This document shows, in pieces, positions 19,943 through 27,810 of a stretch of DNA of 64,000 bases; positions within the stretch are counted from its first letter, which is position 1, and each line of letters opens with the position of its first letter. The stretch lies in assembly GCF_022063185.1 (NCBI RefSeq), contig NZ_CP091913.1, positions 2,109,501-2,173,500 of the forward strand. The letters are read 5' to 3'. The stretch comes from Nostoc sp. UHCC 0870 (lineage in GTDB: Bacteria; Cyanobacteriota; Cyanobacteriia; Cyanobacteriales; Nostocaceae). Under the pieces are notes generated by a model that was not told the DNA's origin, did not search any database, and saw only the letters and a list, made by a program, of their open reading frames with translations. The position numbers and the translations under genes are program-made.

Positions 19943-20042
19943 AGTTTGACAAACCGTCATTTGACGCAGGCAATTAAATCACCTGAGAATTATATAGGAA
20001 GATATTGGGCTGAATAAGCCTTTGTTGCAGAGAGAACACAAA

Positions 20043-20375
20043 ATGAAGAAAATTTTTTCAATCCTACTGTTAGGCATAGCAATCTTCACGTTTGCCTTCA
20101 GTAATTCGGCTTTGGCTGCTGACAGCGTAAATGGAGCAAAAGTCTTTAGTGCTAACTGTGCTTCCTGTCATGCAGGTGGTAAAAATTTAGTGCAAGCTAA
20201 CAAGACCTTGAAGAAAGATGCCTTGGAACAGTTCGGTATGTACTCAGCAGAGGCAATTATTGCTCAAGTAACAAAAGGTAAAAGTGCCATGCCTGCCTTC
20301 TTAGGTCGTTTAAAGCCTGACCAAATTGAAGATGTAGCGGCTTACGTCCTGGAACAAGCAGATAAAGGCTGGTAA
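20043..20375 (+). CDS. petJ: Cytochrome c6 precursor
   Basis: The 110-residue precursor of the soluble thylakoid-lumen haem protein carries electrons from cytochrome b6f to photosystem I or to cytochrome oxidase. It has a signal peptide (about 1-25, ending ALAA), then mature [20 protein letters not shown] with the haem-binding CxxCH. The distal Met ligand is in KSAMPAF, and the C-terminal [12 protein letters not shown] helix follows. The frame is open to a TTG at 20022, but ATG at 20043 has a purine-rich GAGAGAAC upstream and gives the normal precursor. c6 usually replaces plastocyanin under copper limitation. A strong terminator follows at 20460. Confidence 0.97.
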   Translation: MKKIFSILLLGIAIFTFAFSNSALAADSVNGAKVFSANCASCHAGGKNLVQANKTLKKDALEQFGMYSAEAIIAQVTKGKSAMPAFLGRLKPDQIEDVAAYVLEQADKGW

Positions 20376-20459
20376 GTAGAATCGGGTAGAGGCAGAAGAG
20401 CAGAAGACTTGTTGGATAATTTTTTTTGACTCAGTAGTTATTTCTGCCAAAATGCACTT

Positions 20460-20490
20460 AAAAGTAGTGGTATTATCTCCACTACTTTTT
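20460..20490 (+). terminator. Intrinsic terminator downstream of petJ
   Basis: AAAAGTAGTGG (20460-20470) pairs with CCACTACTTTT (20479-20489) across an 8-base loop and continues into T-rich sequence. It lies 85 bases after the petJ stop. Confidence 0.85.
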
Positions 20491-20760
20491 CTATATTTAA
20501 ACTTGTTTGTAGTGAGGACTTTAGTCCTCTTTTCGAGACTCTACGAAAAGAACTTAAAAACATAAACCTCTAATTTATGTCTAATTATTTAATTTATGAT
20601 GCTTAATTAATTAGATAAAATCAAAATTAAGTTAGACAGAATATTAGACTGATTGCAAAAATATTGACCAACTTGAAACATGGCTGTAAAAATTTATTTT
20701 TTGCGGTCTGATTCGCGCCTGCCATTATTTATATGCAATGTTGTTCAGGCATATTCAAGT

Positions 20761-20866
20761 ATTTATGCAAGTTGTCTATATATTCAATAGACCTCTTGCA
20801 TAAATGCTTAACCTGTCATGTTGAGCGAAGCGAAACATCTCATTTTCGGACTTTTGCAAAAGGTCG
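20761..20866. repeat. Hairpin and miniature palindromic element upstream of the RiPP-like gene
   Basis: ATTTATGCAAG (20761-20771) and CTTGCATAAAT (20795-20805) form a perfect 11-bp stem. Nested inside is GTCTAT/ATAGAC (20774-20779 with 20787-20792). Partly overlapping, GACCTCTTGCATAAA (from 20790) is an imperfect inverted match to the sequence ending GCAAAAGGTC (20866), so a 77-bp miniature element is possible. The internal TGTTGAGCGAAGCGAAACATC is a repeat I associate with Nostoc genomes. The rest of the gap 20491-20920 shows a further short GAGGACTTTAGTCCTC palindrome. Confidence 0.6.
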
Positions 20867-20920
20867 AATAAAATCTAACTAATTTTTTTGTTAAACATGA
20901 TTGATTTAGGAGCAAGTTAG

Positions 20921-21181
20921 ATGGCGAATATCAAAATTGATGAACTGTATGCTACAGGTTATGATTTATTTCAAGATTCGGAAAACTTTCTCAATGAATT
21001 GACTAATCCGACCATAGACTTGATTGCAGGTGGTGGTTTTAGTGGTGGCTTTGGATTTGGTTCTTACAGTGCTTCTTATTCGCAAGGTTCTTACAATTCT
21101 TTTCCTAGAAGCTACTACTCAGGTGGCTCTGGTTATGGCGGCTTTGGCGGCTTTGGCTATGGACATGGAAAGTGGTGTTAA
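20921..21181 (+). CDS. Double-glycine leader RiPP/bacteriocin-like precursor
   Basis: This 86-residue ORF is preceded by a good ribosome binding site (AGGAGCAAGTTAG before ATG). The leader-like part (1-38) contains LYATGYDLFQDSENFLNEL and ends DLIAGG. This is the pattern of cyanobacterial double-glycine precursor peptides with an L-F-x-D-S-E-x-F-L-x-x-L core. The following 48 residues are almost only Gly, Ser, Tyr and Phe, with a single Cys at the very end (GKWC). Cleavage after GG37-38 would release this core. No modification enzyme, C39 protease or transporter is adjacent, so maturation would depend on genes elsewhere. It could instead be a Gly-rich structural protein with a shared leader. 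Confidence 0.65.
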   Translation: MANIKIDELYATGYDLFQDSENFLNELTNPTIDLIAGGGFSGGFGFGSYSASYSQGSYNSFPRSYYSGGSGYGGFGGFGYGHGKWC

Positions 21182-21190
21182 TTCATAGCT

Positions 21191-21232
21191 TATCGAGAAA
21201 TTGGGTTTTAGAACCAATTTCTCGATAAATTT
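21191..21232. terminator. Bidirectional terminator between RiPP-like gene and ycf34
   Basis: TATCGAGAAATTGG (21191-21204) and CCAATTTCTCGATA (21214-21227) form a perfect 14-bp stem with a 9-base loop. AATTTT follows on the plus strand. It serves both convergent genes. Confidence 0.88.
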
Positions 21233-21255
21233 TCCGATTTTTGTAGGATGGAATA

Positions 21256-21504
21256 TCAAGTTGGGACTAATTCGCCTGGACGTAGCTTCGACCATTTACC
21301 AGTTTCTTGTTTAAAGCTGAGACAACCAACCACATCCCATTCCATTTCAATCACATCTTCTGTGGTACGGATATTAACGTTGATAGAAGGTTCATTAGGA
21401 TCAAAATTGGGGGTTTCTGTTAAGTGGGGCTGTTGGTGCTGTGTCTCGACGGCATTATAAGTTACACAGCGATCTACATAGTGGCAGTTTACGCAAATAC
21501 ACAT
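21256..21504 (-). CDS. ycf34: Ycf34 family protein
   Basis: The 82-residue protein begins MCICVNCHYVDRC, the Cys-rich Ycf34 signature. EWDVVGCLSF and GKWSKLRPGE follow at the C-terminus. Ycf34 is conserved in cyanobacteria and red-lineage plastids. In Synechocystis it has been linked to an iron-sulfur cluster and to photosynthetic electron transport; four conserved cysteines are seen here (C2, C4, C7 and C13, plus one near residue 61). It converges on the RiPP-like gene and is divergent from the CCA-enzyme gene. An overlapping plus-strand frame is a shadow. Confidence 0.93.
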   Translation of the reverse strand: MCICVNCHYVDRCVTYNAVETQHQQPHLTETPNFDPNEPSINVNIRTTEDVIEMEWDVVGCLSFKQETGKWSKLRPGELVPT

Positions 21505-21593
21505 AATAGAACCAACTCCAGATGCCTTTATTATTGTTAATCTAGCTTAAGCCAAACCTTTATTCACCTGTTGCTGGGTTGATTTTTATTAAG

Positions 21594-22883
21594 ATGTATC
21601 CCCCTATTGTCTCTACCTTAGCTCCTGAAAATTGGCCTTTTAGTCTGGAATGGTTGCCACGAACAGCTTACATGGTAGGTGGTGCAGTGCGGGATGCCAT
21701 CTTAGGTAGAACTCGTGAATATTGGGATCTTGATTTTATTATCCCATCGGATGCGGTCAAGGTAGCAAGAGCGATCGCACATCATTACCAAGCTGGTTTT
21801 GTCTTACTCGATTCTGAACGCCAAATTGCTCGTGTGGTGTTTCCTGATGCAACTGCTGATTTTGCTCAACAGGAAGGTGAGAGTTTAGAGACTGATTTAC
21901 ATAGAAGGGATTTTACAATAAATGCGATCGCCTATAATCCCCACACCCAAGAAATCATCGACCCGCTACACGGCTGTGATGATATAGAGTTGGGTCTATT
22001 ACGCATGATATCACCCAGCAATTTAGCAGATGACCCTCTACGCCTATTACGTGCCTATCGCCAAGCTGCTCAACTGGGTTTTAATATTGAGTCAAATACC
22101 CAAAATACTATCCGGGCTTTAGCATCGCGTATATCCCAAGTAGCAGCAGAACGAGTCCGGGTAGAAATTGGTTATTTGCTAGCTAATTCTCAGGGTACAC
22201 CTTGGATAACCGAGGCTGGGGAAGATGGGTTACTTGCACCGTTCTTTCAAAACGCCACCCATGAAAACTTTGACAAATTAGCCGCAGTTGACGCCGTAGC
22301 GGCCTTAGTTACAGAACATTGGCCCCAACTAGGTGTAGAACTACAACATTATGTGCGTGATACAGTCAAAACTACTTGGTTAGGTATTGCTAAACTGGCC
22401 TGTCTTGTCCATCCAGAGCCAACAGCCGCAGAAAACGAACTACAGGAACTCACCTATAGCCGCGCTGAAGTTCGCGCTGTCACCACTGCTTTGAAATTGT
22501 TCCCTCAGCTAAAGTTAGCTGATACTGTGCGAGAACAGTATTTTTTATTCCAAGAAGCAGGAATTGTATTCACGGCTACAATTCTGTTAGCCTTAGTATA
22601 CGATAATCTGGTAGAGCCGATGTCTGGCACAAATCCTTTCGGGGTATACGCACCATTGATCAGCCGCTACCTTAACCCTGATGATCTGGTCGCTCATCCC
22701 ACTCAGCTAGTAAGTGGTAAAGATATAATGATAGCACTAAATATCCCGCCATCGCCAGTTGTAGGTCAACTGCTGACGGAAATTGGTGTAGCACAAGCTG
22801 AGGGGAAAGTCTCAACACCCCAAGAGGCGATAGATTTGGCGAGGGAAATAATTCGTAATGGGCTGCGCCCCGCTACGCTCTAA
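21594..22883 (+). CDS. cca: CCA tRNA nucleotidyltransferase / poly(A) polymerase family
   Basis: The 429-residue class II nucleotidyltransferase adds C or A residues to tRNA 3' ends. The head domain has MVGGAVRDAILGR (about 25-37) and the metal-binding DLDFII (about 44-49). RRDFTINAIAYNP and the RNA-binding/neck motif DDPLRLLRAYRQAAQL follow. No HD phosphohydrolase motif is seen. In some cyanobacteria CC- and A-adding activities are split between two enzymes, so this may be only one of them. The ATG at 21594 is preferred over a TTG at 21579. The last codons (RNGLRPATL and stop) are encoded by a dispersed repeat. Confidence 0.88.
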   Translation: MYPPIVSTLAPENWPFSLEWLPRTAYMVGGAVRDAILGRTREYWDLDFIIPSDAVKVARAIAHHYQAGFVLLDSERQIARVVFPDATADFAQQEGESLETDLHRRDFTINAIAYNPHTQEIIDPLHGCDDIELGLLRMISPSNLADDPLRLLRAYRQAAQLGFNIESNTQNTIRALASRISQVAAERVRVEIGYLLANSQGTPWITEAGEDGLLAPFFQNATHENFDKLAAVDAVAALVTEHWPQLGVELQHYVRDTVKTTWLGIAKLACLVHPEPTAAENELQELTYSRAEVRAVTTALKLFPQLKLADTVREQYFLFQEAGIVFTATILLALVYDNLVEPMSGTNPFGVYAPLISRYLNPDDLVAHPTQLVSGKDIMIALNIPPSPVVGQLLTEIGVAQAEGKVSTPQEAIDLAREIIRNGLRPATL

Positions 22884-22925
22884 GCGCAGCTATGCCGCAG
22901 GCTTTACGTAATGGGCTGCGGAATA
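22855..22925. repeat. Dispersed GC-rich repeat at the 3' end of cca
   Basis: CGTAATGGGCTGCGCCCCGC plus TACGCT (22855-22880) recurs, degraded, at 22908-22921 and near 44380-44455. The stop codon of cca lies within it. The stem GGGCTGCGCCC is self-complementary. Confidence 0.7.
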
Positions 22926-23060
22926 AGTGTTGCAGATTTAAATCCAAAATTCTGGTTGAATTAAGTCAATAGCGATCGCTAACAGATTAGCAAAGTCCAA
23001 CTTTTGACGTACTCCCCGGCATGAATGCGCGGGGATTCTCAAAGGATGTTCCGAGCGAGG

Positions 23061-24311
23061 CTAAAGCCGCCGCTCTCCACTCTTTTTCCTGCTTCGTTGA
23101 CTCTTAACTAGACTGTTGCCAGTCCCCGTCAGACCGTCTCCACAGGCAATTTGTTCCACGCTGCGTCCCAGCGCGTTGACCCCTCTGTTACGGATCACTT
23201 GTGCGGCTGCTACATCTCTATGTGTTGTGTAGCCGCATTCAGGACAAGAATGTATCCTGTCCTTTAATTCTTTCTTCCCGGTGTGGGCATCACATTGAGG
23301 GCAAACTTGAGATGTGTAGTCTTTGTCAACCTTCGCAAAATATACCCCTCGTTTCCAACATACCCATTGCAAGATTGAGACAAACCGCCCAAATCCGGCA
23401 TCAAGAGTATGTTTGCAAAACATTCCTTTTGCCCACACACGGAAATCAATATCCTCAACAAAAATCATTCCTGCATCGTCACAAAGTTTATGCGCTAACT
23501 TAAAGTGCCAATCTTTGCGAGTATCAGAAATGCGTTGATGTAATCTTGCAATTTTCCGGTTTAATTTGTGACGATTGTTAGACCCTTTCTGTTTTTTCTT
23601 CAGTCTACGTTGTAGCAATTTCAGCTGACAGTGTAGTGTCTGAAGAAATCGAGGACGTTCAATCAATTCACCATCGGAAGTAGCTGCAAATTTATCTAAA
23701 CCTAAATCAATACCTCTGGGATTACCAAAAGCAACAGGATTAGGAACATCAACATTACATTCCAGAGTAAACATCAAGAAATATCCTGATGCTTTGCGAA
23801 CTACCCTAACTTGTTTAACTTTAAAACTGTCAGGGATTTCTCGTGACTTCACATACTCAACCCATCCCAGTTGCGGTAACTTAATTTGATTACCTTTAAG
23901 AACTTCCCCCTTTCCTAGTTGTGGATATACAAAAGACCGCATTCTATAACGATTCTTGAATCTAGGAAACCCCATACCCTTGCGTTTCATGTCCACAAAA
24001 GCCGTTTCTAGCTTGCGTAGAACTTGCTGCAATACTTGGGAGTGGACTGTTCCTAACTCTGGAAATTCATTTTTAGCGCGAGTCAAAGCATTTGCTTGCT
24101 CATAGTAGTTGGGGTAGGGTTGGTCTGCTGAGATGATGTATTCGGAGATAATTGAGCAGGAGTTAACCGGACACTTGCGAGAATTAAGCCAGTCCTTGCG
24201 TTCACGTAGAGCAAAGTTCCAGACCTGGCGACACACATTAAGAGTATGTTCAATCTTCTCGACTTGCTCATCCGTTGGTATGGCTTTGTACTCGTAAGTC
24301 AGAGTTAACAC
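23061..24311 (-). CDS. tnpB: TnpB RNA-guided endonuclease (OrfB)
   Basis: The 416-residue TnpB is the ancestor-type relative of Cas12 nucleases. An N-terminal helix-turn-helix/REC-like part precedes the split RuvC domain, with D202 in GIDLGLDKFA, E286 in IFVEDIDF and D366 in THRDVAAAQVI; all three catalytic acids are present. The zinc ribbon has CPQC (337-340) and CPEC (356-359). Length is normal, so the nuclease looks intact. It would use an omega-RNA from its own 3' end to cut DNA next to a short target-adjacent motif, promoting element retention. The frame starts at ATG 24311. Confidence 0.93.
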   Translation of the reverse strand: MLTLTYEYKAIPTDEQVEKIEHTLNVCRQVWNFALRERKDWLNSRKCPVNSCSIISEYIISADQPYPNYYEQANALTRAKNEFPELGTVHSQVLQQVLRKLETAFVDMKRKGMGFPRFKNRYRMRSFVYPQLGKGEVLKGNQIKLPQLGWVEYVKSREIPDSFKVKQVRVVRKASGYFLMFTLECNVDVPNPVAFGNPRGIDLGLDKFAATSDGELIERPRFLQTLHCQLKLLQRRLKKKQKGSNNRHKLNRKIARLHQRISDTRKDWHFKLAHKLCDDAGMIFVEDIDFRVWAKGMFCKHTLDAGFGRFVSILQWVCWKRGVYFAKVDKDYTSQVCPQCDAHTGKKELKDRIHSCPECGYTTHRDVAAAQVIRNRGVNALGRSVEQIACGDGLTGTGNSLVKSQRSRKKSGERRL

Positions 24312-24325
24312 TACTCATCACCTCC

Positions 24326-24355
24326 TTTTACAAAATCATACACTGTTTTGTAAAA
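24326..24355. repeat. Left-end inverted repeat of the TnpB element
   Basis: TTTTACAAAA and TTTTGTAAAA are exact complements separated by TCATACACTG, 15 bases upstream of the tnpB start. The remaining gap to 24764 holds only AATTCAA heptamer repeats (about 24630-24655) and no supported gene. Confidence 0.8.
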
Positions 24356-24764
24356 TAGCTCAAGATATTGAAAATGTGGCTGAAAAGCCACACTTGCTTT
24401 TCATCCCCTGCATCTATTGCACGAAAAATGCAACTACGTCGCTGTTTCTCAGGGGTTTTCAAGCTAACCTTTATAAAATAGTATCCAAAACCGAACTCGT
24501 TCCCGCATTTGCTCAACACCACCAGCAAATATCACTCGTCTACCCTGTATAACCAGAGATAACCAGGGGGAAGTTTTGCGAATGAGACGAAACTAGAGAT
24601 AGCAAGGTCTTGTCAAGTCGCTTCGCTCCAATTCAAAATTCAAAATTCAAAATTAAATACCTCACGGATAAATCAGGGGGCTTGAATTAATGCTGTTTCA
24701 CTTTTTTTCTTCTCCATAAATAAATTTAGGGGCTTGTCTCCTTTTTTCTTTGGTCAACATAGAA

Positions 24765-25466
24765 TTAGGCGTTCAATGGTTGAATATTTAATTCAGCTTG
24801 CCATTGAGATAGAGGTTTTTCCCAAGCATCTTCCCACTTTTGAGCAAATAAGGGCTTTGCTTTTAATCCCATCATCCAGCCTTGGGCAATGGTTTCGAGC
24901 AGTTGGGGTAAATCTTCTGGAGTGAGCAAAGTTATGCCTATTAAAGCATTGGCAATTAACATCCCAGCCAGGGGTAGGCGAAACTGTGCTAAATAAAATG
25001 CCTGTAGTCCAATTTCCTCAATGCTGCTCGCACTAAAGCCTGTAATTAGATGCCAAATATCATGAGTTTGTTGCCAGCGATACTCGATATAAGCGGTATC
25101 TGAATTGATGTCAATGTCTAAATCAATACGTTCAAAACCCAATTCTTTGAGTCTGGAAGCGTAGAGATAACCCAAGGAATCAGGTGGAAGTTGCAACAGT
25201 TGCTCTAAATCATGGGTTGGAGGACTGTAACGTTCTTGGATTAAACTTGCCACATCGGGATTAATCTGCATATCTTCAGCCGCCAGTTCAAAAGCACGGC
25301 TATGAATTAAGATGCTACTCAGTTCATCAACGGCATCTAGACTGTCTTCTGTCGTGAGTAATGTAAAAAAGGCTTTCATCGCGGTCAAAAACTGGAAATT
25401 CATCTGCCGTTGGACTTCCGAATCAAGTTTAAGCGGCTGAATAGTTGCAGGGTTGAGGGTTTGCAT
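24765..25466 (-). CDS. COQ4-like protein
   Basis: The protein has 233 residues from the ATG at 25466 (MQTLNPATI). The COQ4 family signature is seen as QTHDIWHLITGF (about 140-150): an H-D-x-x-H metal-binding type motif followed by TGF, within a mostly helical protein. In eukaryotes Coq4 functions in ubiquinone biosynthesis. Cyanobacteria make plastoquinone instead, so the role here is uncertain. The frame extends to a GTG at 25505, but that codon lies inside the operator, so the ATG is preferred. It is divergent from a TetR gene with shared palindromic operators, so it is probably the regulated target. Confidence 0.75.
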   Translation of the reverse strand: MQTLNPATIQPLKLDSEVQRQMNFQFLTAMKAFFTLLTTEDSLDAVDELSSILIHSRAFELAAEDMQINPDVASLIQERYSPPTHDLEQLLQLPPDSLGYLYASRLKELGFERIDLDIDINSDTAYIEYRWQQTHDIWHLITGFSASSIEEIGLQAFYLAQFRLPLAGMLIANALIGITLLTPEDLPQLLETIAQGWMMGLKAKPLFAQKWEDAWEKPLSQWQAELNIQPLNA

Positions 25467-25498
25467 GACAAAAACTCGTGAAGAGGGGATAATTAATA

Positions 25499-25536
25499 TG
25501 AACACAGTTCACGTTTTAATATATGAACATTGTTCA
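25499..25536. promoter_or_regulatory. Two palindromic TetR-type operators
   Basis: TGAACACAGTTCA (25499-25511) and TGAACATTGTTCA (25524-25536) share the form TGAAC-N3-GTTCA. Their centres are 25 bp apart, between the divergent COQ4-like and TetR genes. The spacing and symmetry fit binding of two TetR dimers that repress both genes. Confidence 0.75.
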
Positions 25537-25558
25537 TGTTTTGTCAAGGGTTAAATTG

Positions 25559-26212
25559 ATGACAGCGAAAAATTCCCCCAACGCCTCAAAAATGCGTCGC
25601 CAACCGCAGCAGTTGCGGAGTCAAGAGCGAGTGGATAGCATTTTGAATGCAGCAGAGGAGTTATTTATTGAGGTGGGATATGAACAGACGACGACGCGGG
25701 CGATCGCAACTCGTGCTAAAGTTCCCGTAGGTTCGTTGTACCAGTTCTTTCCCGATAAAGAAGCTATTCTCAAAGCTTTAGCAACTCGATATTTCCAACA
25801 GGAGTATCAGTTGTTTGCCCAACTGCACACACAAGAAGCAGAGACTTTACCTGTAGAGGTGTATGTTGATAGGGTGATTAATGCTTTCGATCATTTTATG
25901 AATAGCCATCCGGGATATCGGGCAGTTTATGAACAACTGCTGAATTTGATGACATATCCAGCAATTGAGGCTATGGATAAGTACGAATATCGGATTGTTG
26001 ATGAACTGGCGGTTTTTTTTGGTAGAATTAACTCTACGCTAGATGCTGAAAAATGTCAGGCGATCGCTTTGTTAGTGGTGAAAGTAGTAGGTGATTTGCT
26101 TTGGCTAGCGACAAGCCAACATCCTCAAATGCGTCAACAGCTTTTAATAGAAACTAAGATATTAATGTTGGGTTATTTGAATCACTATCTAATAAATCAA
26201 CCAATTGGCTGA
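25559..26212 (+). CDS. TetR/AcrR-family transcriptional repressor
   Basis: The protein has 217 residues from the ATG at 25559, preceded by AAGGG. The N-terminal DNA-binding domain (about residues 10-65) has SILNAAEELFIEVGYEQTTT and the helix-turn-helix RAIATRAKVPVGSLYQFFPD. The helical C-terminal ligand domain (about 70-215) is unassigned. An ATG at 25523 in the same frame lies within the second operator and is unlikely to be the start. It probably represses itself and the divergent COQ4-like gene. Its last 16 bases overlap the end of a convergent gene. Confidence 0.9.
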   Translation: MTAKNSPNASKMRRQPQQLRSQERVDSILNAAEELFIEVGYEQTTTRAIATRAKVPVGSLYQFFPDKEAILKALATRYFQQEYQLFAQLHTQEAETLPVEVYVDRVINAFDHFMNSHPGYRAVYEQLLNLMTYPAIEAMDKYEYRIVDELAVFFGRINSTLDAEKCQAIALLVVKVVGDLLWLATSQHPQMRQQLLIETKILMLGYLNHYLINQPIG

Positions 26213-26805
26213 TTACCAGGGTTGACAGCATGAATAAACTCACTACCTGATTTTGGTCTACCACGTTTATAACTGGCTTCTTCTGGTTTACCCCATCCCA
26301 TCTGTAAAATCATCTCTAAAAAATTAGCATTTTCCCACTTCGAGAAACTAGCCCATTCTGTTATTTGGGCAATTCTTTCTACATCAGGTACTGTAATTTT
26401 TTGATATTGTTTACTATTATTAAAACTCAAATATAAATCCATTTGTGCTGTGACTTCATACCAAAAATTCAAAATAGAATTTTTCGCTGATTTGATTACT
26501 TCCAAATCATTAGTCAGGGCAATTAATTGGGTGTCTACTTCTGGATAGCGCAGGCTTTTACCTTTGACTGTCATCTCGCGCCAAACAATTCCCGAAACTT
26601 GATTTTCTTGTTGATAAACGTGAATAGCCGCTTTAAAATCTTGATAGGCGGTGAATTTTTGTAGCCCATCTGTTCTAATAAACTGGTCAATCAAAGGATT
26701 ACCAGAAACTGTTACTTCTATTTTAAGACGTTCTCCTTTAAGGCAGGCTTGACGTTCGTCTGCCAAAATTTGAATTAGTTCCTCGGTAGTATAAACCTTT
26801 GACAT
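26197..26805 (-). CDS. Conserved hypothetical protein, 202 residues
   Basis: I do not recognise a named family. It is a soluble, charged protein with no signal or membrane helix. The N-terminus (YTTEELIQILADERQACLKG) looks helical. The C-terminus reads GRPKSGSEFIHAVNPGNQPIG. The ATG at 26805 has only heptamer repeats upstream. The 3' end overlaps the convergent TetR gene by 16 bases. Codon use and frame length support a real gene. Confidence 0.65.
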   Translation of the reverse strand: MSKVYTTEELIQILADERQACLKGERLKIEVTVSGNPLIDQFIRTDGLQKFTAYQDFKAAIHVYQQENQVSGIVWREMTVKGKSLRYPEVDTQLIALTNDLEVIKSAKNSILNFWYEVTAQMDLYLSFNNSKQYQKITVPDVERIAQITEWASFSKWENANFLEMILQMGWGKPEEASYKRGRPKSGSEFIHAVNPGNQPIG

Positions 26806-26819
26806 CAGAATACACTCTA

Positions 26820-26895
26820 CTCGTCATTGGTCATTAGTCATTAATCAATAGTCAATGGTCAAAAATTATGGACTGTTGACTGTTGACTCTTGACT
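26820..26895. repeat. Heptamer tandem repeats
   Basis: Variant units of GTCATTA/GTCAATA and TGACTGT lie directly upstream of the 202-residue gene. Confidence 0.75.
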
Positions 26896-26960
26896 AAAAA
26901 AGCTGATATCTCAACATTAGCTTTTACAGGATGAAGAATACAGTAACAGGCGGTACGAAA

Positions 26961-26988
26961 ATTTAGGGCAGACCAATTTGGTCTACCC
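26961..26988 (-). terminator. Terminator of the thioredoxin-fold gene
   Basis: On the minus strand GGGTAGACCA pairs with TGGTCTGCCC (one mismatch) and is followed by TAAATTTT. It lies immediately after the stop codon at 26995. Confidence 0.75.
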
Positions 26989-26994
26989 CCAAAG

Positions 26995-27582
26995 TTATTG
27001 GGCTAATTCACTACTGAACTCATTAAAAGATCGGCGTTTTAACTGTGTTGTTTCGGTGCGGGGTAATAAATCAAACACTTTTCGCAGACTGTCATCTATA
27101 TCTTCATAGGCGACTTGACCCTGCTTATTTAAAACCACCTCACCTGACTGATTAAACACTACAACTTGAGGCACACCTCCAGTATAGTAATATCCTGCTT
27201 CTGTGGGTTCATAGCTTTGTTTGGCTGGAATGGTGTCAATATTAAGTGGCATAATCTCAGCCACTTGGCCATAAAATTCTTGTATCCGTGAAATAACGAT
27301 CGCATATTGTTTACAATCACGGCTATCATCCAGATAGAAAGCCAACACCGTTGGTTTATGTTCGGCTAAAGATTGCGCTAGGGTTACTTTAGGTGGTACT
27401 AGCGAACCGTTACCAGCATAAACTACGAAGATATTGCCATCATAAAGGTCATCGTTAACACCTGCTAAAGCTGGCTGTATACTAACAATTAACAATAAAG
27501 TCAGTAAAAACAGGCATTTGGAAACCAACCGCCGCCAGTCAGCAATTTTTTTATGTAAAAAAGGAAACATGATACTAATCAT
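26995..27582 (-). CDS. Membrane-anchored/lumenal thioredoxin-like protein, possible PSI accumulation factor
   Basis: The 195-residue protein has a signal/anchor helix (about 20-41, CLFLLTLLLIVSIQPALA) and a thioredoxin-like fold: TVLAFYLDDSRDCKQYAIVI, then GGVPQVVVFNQSGEVV with the cis-Pro-type VPQ. The usual CxxC is reduced to a single Cys in SRDCKQ, so classic disulfide reductase activity is doubtful. It resembles the cyanobacterial thylakoid protein family annotated as photosystem I accumulation factor; this is from memory. Start: the ORF could begin at TTG 27585, ATG 27582 or ATG 27570. Confidence 0.7.
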   Translation of the reverse strand: MISIMFPFLHKKIADWRRLVSKCLFLLTLLLIVSIQPALAGVNDDLYDGNIFVVYAGNGSLVPPKVTLAQSLAEHKPTVLAFYLDDSRDCKQYAIVISRIQEFYGQVAEIMPLNIDTIPAKQSYEPTEAGYYYTGGVPQVVVFNQSGEVVLNKQGQVAYEDIDDSLRKVFDLLPRTETTQLKRRSFNEFSSELAQ

Positions 27583-27695
27583 CAAAATGCACCTTGCAAG
27601 CTACTATTTATCGTTAGGTGTGCTGAATTAGGCAAACTGGGCTGGATATATAATTACGCCCGTCCACTTTTTTTAAGATAACGCCTAGGGGTATC

Positions 27696-27795
27696 TATGG
27701 GATAGGTGATAGGTGATAGGGGACAGGTGATAGGTGATAGGGAGAGTGGGGAAGAAAAACTATTGACTATTGACTATTGACGATTGACTATTGAT
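27696..27795. repeat. Heptamer-type repeats upstream of murT
   Basis: GATAGGT/GATAGGG units (27702-27745) and TATTGAC units (27760-27795) fill the gap before murT. Confidence 0.8.
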
Positions 27796-27810
27796 CAAAA
27801 GAATTAGGGT

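Larger units (their letters stand above)
23000..24356 (-). mobile_element. IS200/IS605-family element with TnpB only (IS1341-like)
   Basis: A single tnpB gene is bounded by hairpins. At the right end CCCCG-GCA-TGAA-TGC-CGGGG (23014-23034, one bulged base) is the usual subterminal palindrome, followed by TCAA-type sequence near 23004. At the left end TTTTACAAAA and TTTTGTAAAA (24326-24335 and 24346-24355) form a perfect inverted repeat. There is no TnpA Y1 transposase, so the element would need a transposase in trans. The 3' end of tnpB plus the right-end hairpin is where an omega-RNA is expected. Exact ends need comparison with an empty site. Confidence 0.8.

Noticed and set aside
20043-21181. 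Possible RiPP biosynthetic cluster around the precursor gene
   Set aside because: No modification enzyme, C39 peptidase or ABC exporter lies within the window, so only the precursor itself is claimed.
24328-24528. 66-residue minus-strand frame upstream of tnpB
   Set aside because: It overlaps the left-end inverted repeat of the element, has no good ribosome binding site and no recognisable features.
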